NCBI RefSeq assembly: GCF_000764305.2
Contig: NW_025947651.1
Coordinates: 73,434 to 137,433, forward strand
Length of the DNA: 64,000 nucleotides
Origin: Hyalella azteca
Lineage: Eukaryota > Arthropoda > Malacostraca > Amphipoda > Hyalellidae
Direction of reading: 5' to 3'
Shown here: positions 35,231 to 47,557 of the stretch, one piece after another
How the letters are laid out: every line of letters starts with the position of its first letter
Position numbering within the stretch: the first letter of the stretch is position 1
The notes under the pieces: generated by a model
Seen by the model: only the letters and a program-made list of their open reading frames with translations
Database searches by the model: none
What the model was told of the DNA's origin: nothing
Position numbers and translations under genes: made by a program

Positions 35231-35446
35231 ATTTGGGCAGGCTGAGTTGGTGCTTGTATTATCTTTTGTGTAGGTGTGCTTGTGTCAATACTGAGTGTGT
35301 TGGAGCGTGTGGAGTGTGTTTTTTGGAGGTTCGTGTGTTGTGTGTTCTTATATAAACACAGAGTGTGTTGGTACACATGCTTATCTAGATTGATTATATT
35401 AGATTTGTGTAGGTTCCAGGCTGTTTTATTAAAACCTGCAAACAAA

Positions 35447-35725
35447 ATATTTCTGACTTAAACAAAATATTTCTGACGTAAACAAAATATTTCTGATGTA
35501 AACAAAATATTTCTGACGTAAACAAAATATTTCTGACGTAAACAAAATATTTCTGACGTAAACAAAATATTTCTGACGTAGACAAAATATTTCTGGCGTA
35601 AACGAAAAATTTCTGACTTAAATAAAAAATTTCTGACGTAAACAAAATATTTCTGACGTAAACAAAATATTTTTGACGTAAACGAAATATTTTTGACGTA
35701 AACAAAATAGTTTTGACGTAAACTC
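35447..35725. repeat. 20-bp minisatellite in intron 1
   Basis: About 14 units of GACGTAAACAAAATATTTCT. Confidence 0.92.
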
Positions 35726-36530
35726 AATAAAAAAACCGGAAGCCGTAAACGGAACCCGGAACATTTAATTAAAACTTTTATTTTCAATTCTGGTAAGAAT
35801 AGCGTTATGTGACCATTTTGTGATCGCAATGGAATAAGATGGTGGATTACAGTCATAATTCATCCACTTGAATGTCGAGTTATACATTTATTCATTTGAA
35901 TACTTACTAATTCATTTACGGAAAATTTTAATATAAACATTTATTCTCATGGTTTATTTATTAATTATTCTTTAAATTTCACCTTTACCGAGTCATCCTT
36001 TGTTGTATTGCATGTGTCGTCTGTATTGTTGCATGTGTCGTCTGTATTGTTGCATGTGTTATGGCTCGTGTGAAGGCTTGCATGAGATAAGACGTGCTTG
36101 TGTGCTGTGTGAAGGCGTGCTTGTATATTGACGTGACAAGTCACTGGCCTTTAATTCATGCATTCATCATTCATGAATGTACGTGTGCAAGCTTCTCATG
36201 AGTAAAATTTTTTCATTCATCAATTAATTATTATTGACAAAAAAATCATATTGATGATTTCAGTCGAAAAAATCAGTAAAAAATTTTCAATATTCTATCA
36301 TGTATTCATGATATATATACTTACAAAATACTGTGAATATTTTGAAATGTACGTTTTACATTGCGATGTAATCATTTGCAATCAGTACAAAAGCTTTTAT
36401 TTCCTATTTTATATCGGAGTTTATCTCTACTTATCTTATAAATATCATGTCAACATCTATCTTCATCGTCAATATTTTTTCTTTATTGATCTAGAGCATC
36501 TTCATGCATTTATTTAAAAAAATCCCTCAT
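35726..36530. other. Intron 1, unique AT-rich
   Basis: Short GCATGTGTCGTCTGTATTGT repeats near 36010-36060. The 88-codon AT-rich frame at 36251 is not credible. Confidence 0.4.
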
Positions 36531-36682
36531 CATCATTACGATAATGATAGTGATGATGTAGGAGATGATGTAGGAGATGATGATAGTGATGACGTAGGAG
36601 ATGATGTTGATTTGACGCGGCTATCAGTCATGAATTTTCGATTTTTTGTTATTTCCTACATCCGCTTAGGCAAACTATGATA

Positions 36683-36770
36683 AATACAGCTGTACATGCA
36701 CAGCTGTACACGCGCAGCTGTACACGCGCAGCTGTACATGCACAGCTGTACATGTACAGCTGTTTTCACT
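36683..36770. repeat. CAGCTGTACA palindromic repeat
   Basis: About six units of 14 bp, each carrying the palindrome CAGCTG. Confidence 0.85.
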
Positions 36771-36855
36771 TGTTTTCACTGCTGTAGAAACTGGCGGCGT
36801 GTGAAAGCGGCGTAAAGACTGGGGCTCTGTGTAGGGATCTGTCACTTGTAGACGG

Positions 36856-36990
36856 TACAGCAGCAGCAGCAGCAGCAGCAGTGCAGCAGCAGCAGCAGCA
36901 GTGCAGCAGCAGTGCAGCAGCAGCAGCACCAGTGCAGCAGCAGTGCAGCAGCAGCAGCAGTGCAGCAGCAGCAGCAGTGCAGCAGCATGA
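36856..36990. repeat. CAG microsatellite in intron 1
   Basis: CAG runs broken by GTGCAG; ends just before a single N. Confidence 0.95.
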
Positions 36991-36993
36991 GGC

Positions 36994-36994
36994 N
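36994..36994. other. Single N contig join
   Basis: Joins a CAG-rich tract to the 45-bp array in intron 1. Confidence 0.9.
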
Positions 36995-37540
36995 TTAACA
37001 TCGTTTTAGTTGCGGTTCATTTAAGTTTGTTTACGTGTCTTAACATCGTTTTAGTTGCGGTTCATTTAAGTTTGTTTACGTGTCTTAACATCGTTTTAGT
37101 TGCGGTTCATTTAAGTTTGTTTACGTGTCTTAACATCGTTTTAGTTGCGGTTCATTTAAGTTTGTTTACGTGTCTTAACATCGTTTTAGTTGCGGTTCAT
37201 TTAAGTTTGTTTACGTGTCTTAACATCGTTTTAGTTGCGGTTCATTTAAGTTTGTTTACGTGTCTTAACATCGTTTTAGTTGCGGTTCATTTAAGTTTGT
37301 TTACGTGTCTTAACATCGTTTTAGTTGCGGTTCATTTAAGTTTGTTTACGTGTCTTAACATCGTTTTAGTTGCGGTTCATTTAAGTTTGTTTACGTGTCT
37401 TAACATCGTTTTAGTTGCGGTTCATTTAAGTATGTTTACGTGTCTTAACATCGTTTTAGTTGCGGTTCATTTAAGTTTGTTTACGTGGCTTAACATCGTT
37501 TTTGTTACGGATTGTTTGAGTTTGTTTACGTGTCTTGAAT
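36995..37540. repeat. 45-bp array in intron 1
   Basis: About 12 units beginning TTAACATCGTTTTAGTTGCG. The unit is 15 codons without a stop, giving a 171-codon frame. The last unit is diverged. Starts at a contig join. Confidence 0.95.
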
Positions 37541-37734
37541 AGATTATATTGACAATGTTTGTCGGTTGTCAACAATAAGCGCGCGTCGTAGATTGTTGAC
37601 GTCATTAAATTCATCGCAATTCACATTAAATTTATCGTAATTCACTATCGATCTTGAAACGAAATCACCGTTTAAATTGTAGGTGTGAAAGTGATGAATG
37701 GTGGTGTGAAGTGTGCGTGTAGTGAGTGGGAACT

Positions 37735-37815
37735 GTGTGGTGTGGTGGTGGTGGTGGTGATGGTGTGGTGGTGGTGTGGTGGTGGTGATGGTGGTGGTAT
37801 TGGTGGTGGGTTGGC
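37735..37815. repeat. GTGGTG microsatellite
   Basis: Imperfect GTG/GAT tract in intron 1. Confidence 0.85.
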
Positions 37816-37899
37816 AGAGTGATGGTGTAACGTAATATGAATAATTCAAAGTCGAGTCTGTTTTAAATTGCCCAGTAAAGCATTGCCCAGTAGACAAGT

Positions 37900-38083
37900 T
37901 GAAAGTCCAGTAAACCAGTACAACAGTCCCCAGCAGACAAGTACAAGGGTGCCCAGTAGACCAACAAAGGAGTCCCTAACAGACCAGTATAAGGGTCCAG
38001 TAGACCAGTATAGGGGTCCAGTAGCCCAGTATAAGGGTCCAGTAGACCAGTATAAGGGTCCAGTAGACCAGTATAAGGGTTAG
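37900..38083. repeat. 21-bp repeat
   Basis: About eight units of GTATAAGGGTCCAGTAGACC plus A. Confidence 0.9.
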
Positions 38084-38337
38084 ACCCCACAAGGGCGCGC
38101 GCCACCGGAGTGGTCTTGCCTTTCTCCCACAGACCCTGACCTGAGGGGGGCGGGCTGGGGGTCTGCAGACAGGGAGAGTAGACAGGGGATGTGAGAGGGA
38201 TGTGGGGGAGAAGGATGTGAGAGGGAGTGGGGATGTACGGAGTGGGTTAGGAGAGGGAAGTCTTCCGACATTGTACACATAATATGGGATGAAATCAGAA
38301 ATCCACATCCCGCTGACACCCCCGGTAACTGATGGGC

Positions 38338-38560
38338 TAAAGCTGCCACTGCCACCACTGCTGCCACTACCTTCATTGCCGTTACTGCTGCCACTGCCAC
38401 CACTGCTGCCTCTACCGTCACTGCTGCCACTGCTGCCACTGCCACCACTGCTGCCACTACCTTCATTGCCGTCACTGCTGCCACTGCCGTCACTGCTGCC
38501 ACTACATTCATTGCCGTTACTGCTGTCATTGCTACCACTGCTGCCACCACTGCCATAGGC
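38338..38560. repeat. CTGCCACTGCCACCA repeat
   Basis: Imperfect units with CTACCTTCATTGCCGT; Leu/Pro and Val/Ala frames are artefacts. Confidence 0.85.
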
Positions 38561-38648
38561 CCATTCAGTGCATCATTCACGCTGCATGTTCACCATCGTA
38601 ACATGTTTACAGTGACATTCTCTTGCTCCAGTTGTGCTGTGTTTGCTC

Positions 38649-38935
38649 ACGGGAGCTTCCGTCGAGTTTCCGTTCCTTGAGTTTCCGTTCGATATTTATT
38701 GGATATTGTGATCCTGTTGAACCGATAAAAAGAAAATTTCCTGTCAAACTATAGTAAAAAAAAATTAGAACAGCGGAGCTTCCGTCGAGTTTCCGTTCCT
38801 AGAGTGCCGCCATATCCGCAACAACGGAAACATTATGTTGACCTCGAAATTTATTGCATATTCTGTTCCTGTTAAGCCGATAAAAATAAAATTTTCTTTT
38901 GAACTATAGTGAGAAAAAATTTAGAACTAGACATT
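38649..38935. repeat. Tandem duplication of about 130 bp
   Basis: GAGCTTCCGTCGAGTTTCCG at 38652 and again near 38777, each followed by related TTATTG...CCGATAAAAA sequence and TAGAAC. Confidence 0.75.
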
Positions 38936-39712
38936 ATATATATTCAATCATATATTTAATGGTTAAGAAATTGATCTTGCACACTATTATCACCATATCG
39001 TATATCTTGTTCAGTAATATACACCATATACGATTTATCTTCAACATACAAGTAATTTTGATCGAGACTGTCGATAAATTATAATAATATTCACTTGGTT
39101 CCTTTGATTGAAATGTAAATGTCTTGTCATAATTTGTTCTAGCAATTAAATTAATATGGCCGACACCGTTACAATTATAGAGCAGATGTGTGGGCATCCG
39201 TCACGCTCCAGTTGTGGTTGAAATTTAACCATGAAATTTAACCATGAAATTCCGTTATTATAAACCGCTCCAAATTATCGCCAGTCACGGCAAGCGTATC
39301 GTAATTATGCCCATGTATTGTGACCTACTTACGAATTAGCGTTACAACAATGACGTAAAAACTTCTGTTATATGCAAGGCTATTAATAACTTGTAAATAC
39401 AAGGACCGAATAATGACAACAGAGGCTTATACTTAAATAAACATTTTACACTTTATGGGTATGAATCTTTTTCAGATAATGGCCTATTATTTTTATACAG
39501 ACATAAAATATTGTTATTGTTAATTATAAAGTGTAAATTGTTTAGTCAAAGGTTTCTACAATAACACGTTTTACTCTAAAATTCTAAAATCTATTGTCAA
39601 TGAAAAAACACTAAAAACTACACTCATATTACTAGACTTGAATCTATAATATTTACGTATAGCTATTAAATTGTATTATTTTTTCCGTATTTTTCTTAGT
39701 ATTGAGATTAGC
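38936..39712. other. Intron 1, unique AT-rich
   Basis: No exon recognised. Confidence 0.4.
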
Positions 39713-39714
39713 AT

Positions 39715-39920
39715 TATGACTCACATCATGACCTACATCATGACCCACATCATGACCCACATCATGACCCACATCATGACCCACATCATGACCCACATCA
39801 TGACCCACATCGTGACCCACATCATGACCCACATCATGACCCACATCATGACCCACATGACACGACATGACCCACATCATGACCCACATCATGACCCACA
39901 TTATGACCCACATCATTTGG
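39715..39920. repeat. 12-bp CATGACCCACAT array
   Basis: About 16 units; the same family occurs at 46323-46490. Confidence 0.92.
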
Positions 39921-39984
39921 TCTCGCTTGTGTCCAGACCGCCTCTCCCTGTCTTAATATTTTTGTGGCTGTGCCTTTTATTAAT

Positions 39985-40440
39985 ATGCCTAGACCTATGC
40001 CTATAATATTTCTATACTCTACTCATGTCTATAATATTTCTATGCCTATAATATTTCTATGCCTATAATATTTCTATGCCTATAATATTTCTATGCTTAT
40101 GCCTTTAATATTTTTATACCTATGCCTAATATTAATATGCCTATACCTATGCTTATATTTCTTTGCTTATGTCTATAATATTTCTATGCCTATAATATTT
40201 CTATGCTTATGCCTTTAATATTTTTATACCTATGCCTAATGTTAATATGCCTATACCTATGCTTATATTTCTTTGCTTATGTCAATAATATTTCTATGCC
40301 TATGCCTATATTTTTATGCTTATGCCTATAGCTTTTCTATGCCTATGCCTATAATATTTCTATGACTATGGTTATAAAATTTCTATGCCTAATATAATCG
40401 TGCCTATGTCTATAAAATTTCTACGTAATTATATATATGC
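39985..40440. repeat. 18-bp TATGCCTATAATATTTCT repeat
   Basis: Irregular units, with one higher-order block of about 120 bp seen twice (around 40090 and 40210). Confidence 0.85.
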
Positions 40441-40629
40441 CTAATTTTCCTATGGCTCTTCGTCCTGGCTGGTTCATAATCACAATTTATTATTTTATAT
40501 AAAATGATTTAAATCAATTCATAAATATATCTTTTAAAATCGTATCAATTACTAGTCTTGACGAATTTTATGAATCTTTATTTGATTTGTAGACATTATT
40601 CAATACATTACAAGGCCTCATTTATTGAG

Positions 40630-40735
40630 CAGCAGAGCGATTGGTGATGATTGGTGATTGGTGATTCATTGGTGATTGGTGATGATTGGTGATTGGTGAT
40701 GATTGGTGATTGGTGATTCATTGGTGATTCCCTAA
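40630..40735. repeat. GATTGGTGAT repeat
   Basis: Short 10-13-bp units. Confidence 0.85.
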
Positions 40736-40929
40736 AGCATGATTAGTGATGTTGATTTTTTTGGGTGACTTACATCATCAATTAAATCTGATTATTTAAT
40801 TGAAAATAACATTGAGGGAGTTAGGTATTCACCCGTCGTCCGGGTGCAGGCGCCCGGTCGCCCACAATCCGGTTTGACCGGGCAGCCGCCACAAGCGGTT
40901 AACGGTTTCATAACTGTGGCAACCGCGTG

Positions 40930-41275
40930 CATTATTACATGTGTCATGGTCTGCCATGTATGTTATTGTATGGCTATGTCTGCTGGTCTGCCATGTATGT
41001 TATTGTATGGCTATGTCTACTGGTCTACCTTGTATGACTATGTCTACTGGTCTACCTTGTATGTCTATGTGTACTGGTCTACCATGTATGTTATTGTATG
41101 CCTATGTCTACTGGTCTGCCTTGTATGTCTATGTCTATTGGTCTACCATGTATGTTACTCTATGACTATGTCTACTGGTTTACCATGTATGACTATGTCT
41201 ACTGGTCTACCTTGTATGCCTATATATATGTCTACTGGTCTACCATGTGTGTTATTTTTTGGCTATGTCTACTGA
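40930..41275. repeat. TATGTCTACTGGTCTACC repeat
   Basis: Units of about 24-38 bp; Tyr/Leu/Cys frames are artefacts. Confidence 0.85.
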
Positions 41276-42210
41276 CATATATTGACTTCTTTAACCGAGC
41301 AAATGTCTTAACTCACTCCGGCTATAACTGAGCTATATTCCTGTGCTGTAAGCGGAAGCTCTGGTATATTGCTTTGATCTTAAATACATAATATAGGCTT
41401 ATAAAACCGGTACCTATTCCGGTCTAAGATGGGTCTAAGTGATATAAGATGGGTATATCACCACCGGTCTAAGTGTAGTGATATACCATGTCACTGTATG
41501 CGACTTCATTGATTCATTGTACGAGGTCCAAAATTCTGGATTTGCGTGAATTCAGAACCGAATTCATATATGTCTAATACGTTGTAGTTATATGTTGCTG
41601 GTGGTTGTGAATGCATTAGATAATAAATAATCCAATCAAAAAACATTAAAAGAGAAGGCTTCAGTTGCGTTATTTGTTTAAATTTTTTTACATATCAATT
41701 GCTATTTAAATCGTGTTTTGTTTCACAGCTTCGCATTATCGTGCCTTAGCTTGCGTCGGTTTGGCTTCTTGTTTTACTATGTTTTTACTGACATCATCAT
41801 TTATATAATTATGTTCGTTAATTGGTCTAACGTTAGCACTCATTTCACTCATTAATTGGGGGTGACCTGTTTCCAGTATAGGGGGAGAGGGGTGACATAT
41901 TTCTAGTATTGGTGAGAGAAGGGGGGGGGTGTGACTTATACAGTATACAGTGTGACTGCATACAGTAAACACATGCAGAATAGTGTTTTCATGCAGTAAA
42001 CTTGTACATGATATTGTTTTCATACAGTAAACATACACGCGAAAAAGTAGCGTGTTACGCGTCATGCGTAGTAGTAAGACACGCGTGCATTCAGCCTTGC
42101 AATGAATGATGCGTAAGTTGGCCAGCTCACCACACGTCCTGCACCATCGTCAGGTCTGCGCCGTCATCACCACCACCACCTCGAGGGCGTACAATGCACT
42201 GCCATGAACT
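41276..42210. other. Intron 1, unique
   Basis: Includes a G-rich patch near 41880-41930 and ACAGTAAAC words near 41940-42030; no exon seen. Confidence 0.4.
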
Positions 42211-42215
42211 CTGCG

Positions 42216-42301
42216 CTGCTACTGCTGCTGCTGCTGCATGCTGCTGCTGCTGCTGCTGCATGCTGCTGCTGCATGCTGCTGCTGCATGCTGCTGCTGCTG
42301 C

Positions 42302-42372
<71 letters not shown>

Positions 42373-42470
42373 ATGCTGCATGCTGCTGCTGCTGCTGCTG
42401 CTGCATGCTGCTGCTGCTGCATGCTGCATGCTGCTGCTGCTGCTGCTGCTGCATGCTGCTGCTGCTGCAA
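42216..42470. repeat. CTG/CATGCTG microsatellite
   Basis: Long CTG tract broken by CATG, open in all frames on both strands; the longest CTG block of the window. Confidence 0.95.
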
Positions 42471-42699
42471 CTTCTTCACTGCAAGTTTCGCCACTGCCGC
42501 AATCACTGCACACTGGTAACATGCCACAGCACATATGTTACAGCTTTACTTCAATACAGCTGCAGGGAAGTCTGGAAATAAAGCTGCACTGTTAATTTCC
42601 AGCTTATTCATCTTACGGCTGCAGCATCTATAGGCGCTACGGCTGAACGTTAGCAGCTGTGCACGCACCTCTGCAGTGCAGCTGCTGTGAGGTTATGTC

Positions 42700-43110
42700 T
42701 TACTACAATGCAGCTGATAAAGCGCTGCAGCTGATGAATTACTGCATCTGATGAATTACTGCAGCTGATGAAGCTCTGCAGCTGATGGAATACTGCAGCT
42801 GATGAAGCAGCTGCTGTGAGGTTATCTCTTGCTACGATGCAGCTGATAAAGCGCTGCAGCTGATGATTTGCTGCATCTGATGAAATACTGCAGCTGATGA
42901 AGCTCTGCAGCTGATGGAATACTGCAGCTGATGAAGCTCTGCAGCTGATGAAATACTGCAGCTGATGAAGCGCTGCAGCTGATGAAGCTCTGCAGCTGAT
43001 GAAGCTCTGCAGCTGATGAAATACTGCAGCTAATGATTTACTGCAGCTGATGTTTCTATGTGGCTGAAGCGTCACTGCAGCTGCACGTTTCCTTGCTGCA
43101 CCTGAATGAG
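42700..43110. repeat. GCAGCTGATGAA repeat
   Basis: About 17-bp units GCAGCTGATGAAGCTCT within a longer repeated block. Confidence 0.9.
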
Positions 43111-43195
43111 CTGATGTTTTGCTGCAGCTGATGACGAAGCGGATGTTGACGCTTCAGCTGACCTCCATGTCAGCTGCAGCTGCAGCTGTAACCTA

Positions 43196-43332
43196 CATCT
43201 GCTATCCAGCTGAGCGCCTAGGCCAGCTGAGCGCCTAGGCCAGCTGAACGCCTAGGCCAGCTGAGCGCCTAGGCCAGCTGAGCGCCTAGGCCAGCTGAGC
43301 GCCTAGGCCAGCTGAACGCCTAGGCCAGCTGG
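43196..43332. repeat. 17-bp CAGCTGAGCGCCTAGGC array
   Basis: Eight units, each with CAGCTG and CCTAGG palindromes. Confidence 0.92.
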
Positions 43333-43789
43333 CCTAACGAGTTCACTTTCTTTCATAAGCTTTCGGTGCCGCAGGTTTTCTAAAACTTTCGCTGCGGCAC
43401 GAGCGTTGAAACTTAAACGTTGGTACTCGGGCGTTGAAACTAGTGACATGCAGTGTCGTGTTGTGGCATAAAGTGGCATTAAGTGGCACTAGGTAATTAG
43501 TAAGTTTTGAGGTTAAATTGTTACTTTTTATTTGACCTTTCATTATTGTCAAATGTTTTCGAAAGGTAAGTATCATTTTCGCCAGTGTGTAGCACGATTA
43601 GACCACTACGTCAAGTTAAACAACCTATGAACTTCACGATTTATTATCAATTCTCTGCTCCAATTTACTAGAAACCACTACATGAATAAATGCTTCGATA
43701 TCAATTAGCTGTGATACCTTAAAAAATAAATCATATTTTATAAGTAACTCTGATTTTTCTGTAATATCTTATGAAATAAAAATGTTTAA

Positions 43790-43972
43790 GTCACTATATG
43801 ATTTTTATCGATCACGTAACGCTAAAAAAATTATCAGCCGGAAGAAAGTGTTCACTATATGATTTTTATCGATTACGTAACTCTAAAAAAAATTATCAGC
43901 CGGAAGAAAGTGTTCACTGTATGATTTTTATCGATCACGTAACTCTAAAAAAAGTTTCAGCCGGAAGAAAGT
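43790..43972. repeat. 60-bp repeat carrying ETS-type sites
   Basis: Three units with ATGATTTTTATCGATCACGT and AGCCGGAAGAAAGTG. CCGGAAG occurs at 43838-43844, 43900-43906 and 43961-43967. Confidence 0.9.
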
Positions 43973-44129
43973 GAGCCGCGGTCGCCGGGTTTTCTCTTTC
44001 AGCGGCGACGCGTTTTCACTGCTGCCGCCGGCGTCCGTTGCGTGATGGTCGCCGCGCAGCTTTTTACGAGACTCCGTTACGAGGTGAACTCTGCGCGATA
44101 AAGTTCCGCTTCTGTTCGTCGTGATTAAA

Positions 44130-44375
44130 TAGGGAAATTTCCCTGCTGGCAGTCTCTGTGTAATGTAATAAATTTGGACAATCTTTCCTCCTGGCACTCT
44201 CATAGTGATAAAATCTTTCCTCCTGGCAGTCTCTGTGTAATGTAATAAATTTGGACAATCTTTCCGCCTGGCAGGCTCTGTGTAATAAATTTGGACAATC
44301 TTTCCTCCTGGCAGTCTCTGTGTAATAAATTTGGACAATCTTTCCTCCTGGCAGTCTCTGTGTAATAAATTTGGA
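44130..44375. repeat. About 40-bp repeat
   Basis: Six units with CTTTCCTCCTGGCAGTCTCT and GTGTAATAAATTTGGACAA; unit length varies. Confidence 0.9.
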
Positions 44376-45360
44376 CAAACTCCTATAGGATCCTCATCTT
44401 TCTCATCTTTTTTGTTGGCGATCCACTACAGGATATGGGGGATATCTACAGCAAAAACGCCCTCCAATCGATCGCTAAACTCCAGAAGCTTCCACTATCG
44501 AAGCAAGCTTTCAATATTATATTTACTGTAAGCCTGTTTTTACATTAGCCGAAAGTTTTCTAAAAAATAACGACTTGGTTACGTGTCGACCCACTTGTGG
44601 CTCCATCATAATCTCTTAAACTGAGAGCGAAAGCGACGAATCTTCTTATTACGAACCATGACGAAAGTCGGGACTTTTTGTTGACAAACCGGGGACCGCT
44701 TGAACTAAGGGGAGGGGGGTTGGACTTGCTTCTGTTACATCAAATTTTGACCTTTAATGCTCCCTATAAATATACGTAATCACGGTTTATTTTAAAGACT
44801 CGTTAAAGAATTAAGAAAGTTTATAGTGAACACTTGTGAAAGTGTACGCTTTTTTTAAATAATACAGCCGTAATATATGGCCGCTAATCATCTGCCGCTA
44901 TATATCAACGTAGATAGCGTCACGTAGACGTAGATCAACGTAGACGTAAACGTTGAAATAACGTCAATTAGTCGTTAATTTTCCAACGTTATTCCCATGG
45001 AAGATGATAATAGAGCGAAGATGCTGCAAGTAACCTCATATTTTGAGGGAAGAAATGTATTTGTTACTCACGTGTAATTTTCTAAGCAAGTCTCCATAGG
45101 TCAAGGCCACTATCGTCCACGTAGGACAATGCTTAGGACTTGGCATATGTAGGTTACAGCCTATATATCTCTATTGTATGTAAGCCTACATCTTCATTGC
45201 ACAAATAGGCCTTCATCTCTATTGTATATAGGGCGGCCGTGGCTGCGTGCTTCTTCCACGCATTTCTCGAGTGATGATGAAGGCCCGGCTGCTATTTTTA
45301 GATGTTCTTTATGCAAATTGCGGACTATAAACTTATTGTAATGAGGCTATTCATTTAATG
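44376..45360. other. Intron 1, unique
   Basis: ACGTAGA words near 44910-44950; no exon seen. Confidence 0.4.
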
Positions 45361-45364
45361 AGGA

Positions 45365-45595
45365 AGTATCATCACTGGAGTAAAAGTGCAGTATCATCAC
45401 CACTAAGGTACCAGTGCAGTATCATCGTCACTAAGGTACCATTGCAGTATCATCGTCACTAAGGTACCAGTGCAGTATCATCGTCACTAAGGTACCAGTA
45501 CAGTATCATCACCACTAAGATACCAGTGCAGTATCATCGTCACTAAGTTACCATTGCAGTATCAGCGTCAGTAAGTAACCATATCATCGGTAATG
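45365..45595. repeat. 28-bp repeat
   Basis: About eight units with GCAGTATCATCGTCACTAAG plus GTACCAGT. Confidence 0.9.
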
Positions 45596-45699
45596 ATACC
45601 AGTGACTACAACGCAAGTCACGTGTTGCGTTAGCACAGACCTTGCAACGCTACCGCCGTGCGTGCAACTCTGCCGCAACGAGGTCACTGCCGTGCAACA

Positions 45700-46015
45700 T
45701 TGGACACGCAACACAATTGTGTTGTGTGTCTTGTTTTAGTTGTGTGCAAGAGAATTGTTCTGTGTGTCTTGCGTGCAACACAATTGTATTGTTTTTAGCT
45801 CTCACGTTGTGTGTCGTAAAATTGTTCTCTGTGTAGTGTGTCTTGTGTATGACACAATTGTGTTGTGTGTCTTGTTTAAGTTGTGTGCAATAGAATTGTT
45901 CTGTGTGTCTTGCGTGCAACACAATTGTATTGTTTTTAGCTCTCGGCTTGTGTGTCGTAAAATTGTTCGCTGTGTGCTGTGTATTGTGTATGACACAATT
46001 GTGTTGTCTGTGTGC
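45700..46015. repeat. ACACAATTGTGTTG-containing repeats
   Basis: Alternating units with CAACACAATTGTATTG and TGTGTGTCTTG; a block of about 170 bp is seen twice (near 45710 and 45855). Confidence 0.85.
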
Positions 46016-46322
46016 TGAGATTGTGTTAATACGCGTGCTGATAGTGCTTTAAAAATAATGGCCACAATTCCATCAACTTCATTCTACGTTTTCAAGCTTG
46101 AACGTTTTAATGCTTAACAATAAGTTCTATTTTAAGAAACTGGCTACGGTACTAATATCGAACAGAACTGCTCATTAAATTTCAATTTCAAATAAGATTA
46201 TTATTAAAAATGAACTAATATAAAAATGTACAATTTCTAACGATGTGTGTTCTGGATAACTCTTTGCCATGCGTTGAAGTCGCCAGGGCCGAACTGTTTT
46301 ACCTGCCGACTTTGATGAACTT

Positions 46323-46490
46323 TGACCCTCTACATGACCCACTACATGACCCACTGCATGACCCACCACATGACCCACTACATGACCCACTACATGACCC
46401 ACTGCATGACCCACCACATGACCCAACATGACCCACATCATGACCCACATCATGACCCACATCATGACCCACATCATGACCCACTACATG
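46323..46490. repeat. 12-bp CATGACCCACTA array
   Basis: About 14 units with TA/GC/CA variants, related to 39715-39920. Confidence 0.92.
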
Positions 46491-46544
46491 ACCCACTCTA
46501 GCGTCGCCGCCAGTCAAGGCCAGCGATCGGAAGTGCAGAACACG

Positions 46545-46790
46545 AGCTGTGTGAGTGCTGTGTGTGTGTAGTATGTGTAGTTTGTGTTGTGTGTGTGTAT
46601 GATATGTATAGTGTGTGCTGTGTATGTATAGTATGTGTAGTTTATGTTGTGTGTGTATGATATGTATAGTGTGTGTATAATACGTGTTGTTTGTGTATAG
46701 TATGTGTAGTTTGTTACCAGTATGTGTAGTGTGTGCTGTGTGTAGTGCGTCTATTGTATATGTTGTATGTACTATGTGTGTTGTCATTGT
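46545..46790. repeat. TGTGTAGTATG-rich field
   Basis: Imperfect TG-rich repeats. Confidence 0.8.
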
Positions 46791-47225
46791 TTTAAATTGT
46801 AACTCTTGTGTACTGTTTGTGCTTGTGTCGTTTCACACAAGCGTGTGTGTTGTGTGAATTGTGTGCATTTCTGCTATTTGCATGTGTTGTGTGTACATGT
46901 GTAGCCTTCACGCGCTACTTGTGTAAGTTCGTATGCAGTCGTGTGCGTAAGTAAAATATGTACGTAATTCATTACACTTTACGTTCGTAGGAACAACAAA
47001 CAACGAAAAAATTTGGTTATAAATAACGAATTAATTTCCGAATGTTGGTGTTTTTATTGTTTTGGCCAGCTGTTTTCTACCAGCTTTCTTTCGCTGACTT
47101 TTTCTCTCTTTTCTTTCATTTAAACGTGAATAACGGCGTAGGAATTACTAATGACAAATGAATGTTTCCAGCGATAGTCGAGAAAAAACTTTATTACCGT
47201 TAAGAACGAACGTTTAACTACGGCT

Positions 47226-47299
47226 TTATCGTTAATTGGGTTTATTTATTTATCCACACCAAACCCAATTAACGATAATAATTATCGTTAATTGGGTTT
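47226..47299. repeat. 18-bp sequence in three alternating orientations
   Basis: TTATCGTTAATTGGGTTT at 47226-47243, its exact reverse complement at 47261-47278, and a second direct copy at 47282-47299. The last two form a 39-bp palindrome with a 3-base centre. Confidence 0.92.
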
Positions 47300-47557
47300 C
47301 AGGCTCCTAAAACTGACTTATCTCGGTTGCAAGGACCGAATTCTGAAGTTAAACAACTGTACGACATCTTATTGGTAAACATTTTTTATACTATGAATCT
47401 TTGGGGTAGTTAACATAGAAGAATAAATGAACATTGCATAGGTGTATTAAGAGGTTCTCATCAAATTCTCAGATAAGTGTCAGTATTTTCTAGTTTTATT
47501 TATGGTATAATCAAGTAAAACCAACTTAACGTTATAAACATAGGGTTTCTGGACGGT

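Noticed and set aside
37027..37542. 171-codon frame of repeated FTCLNIVLVAVHLSL
   Set aside because: The hydrophobic periodic peptide comes from a perfect 45-bp array in an intron; no start context and no non-repeat coding.
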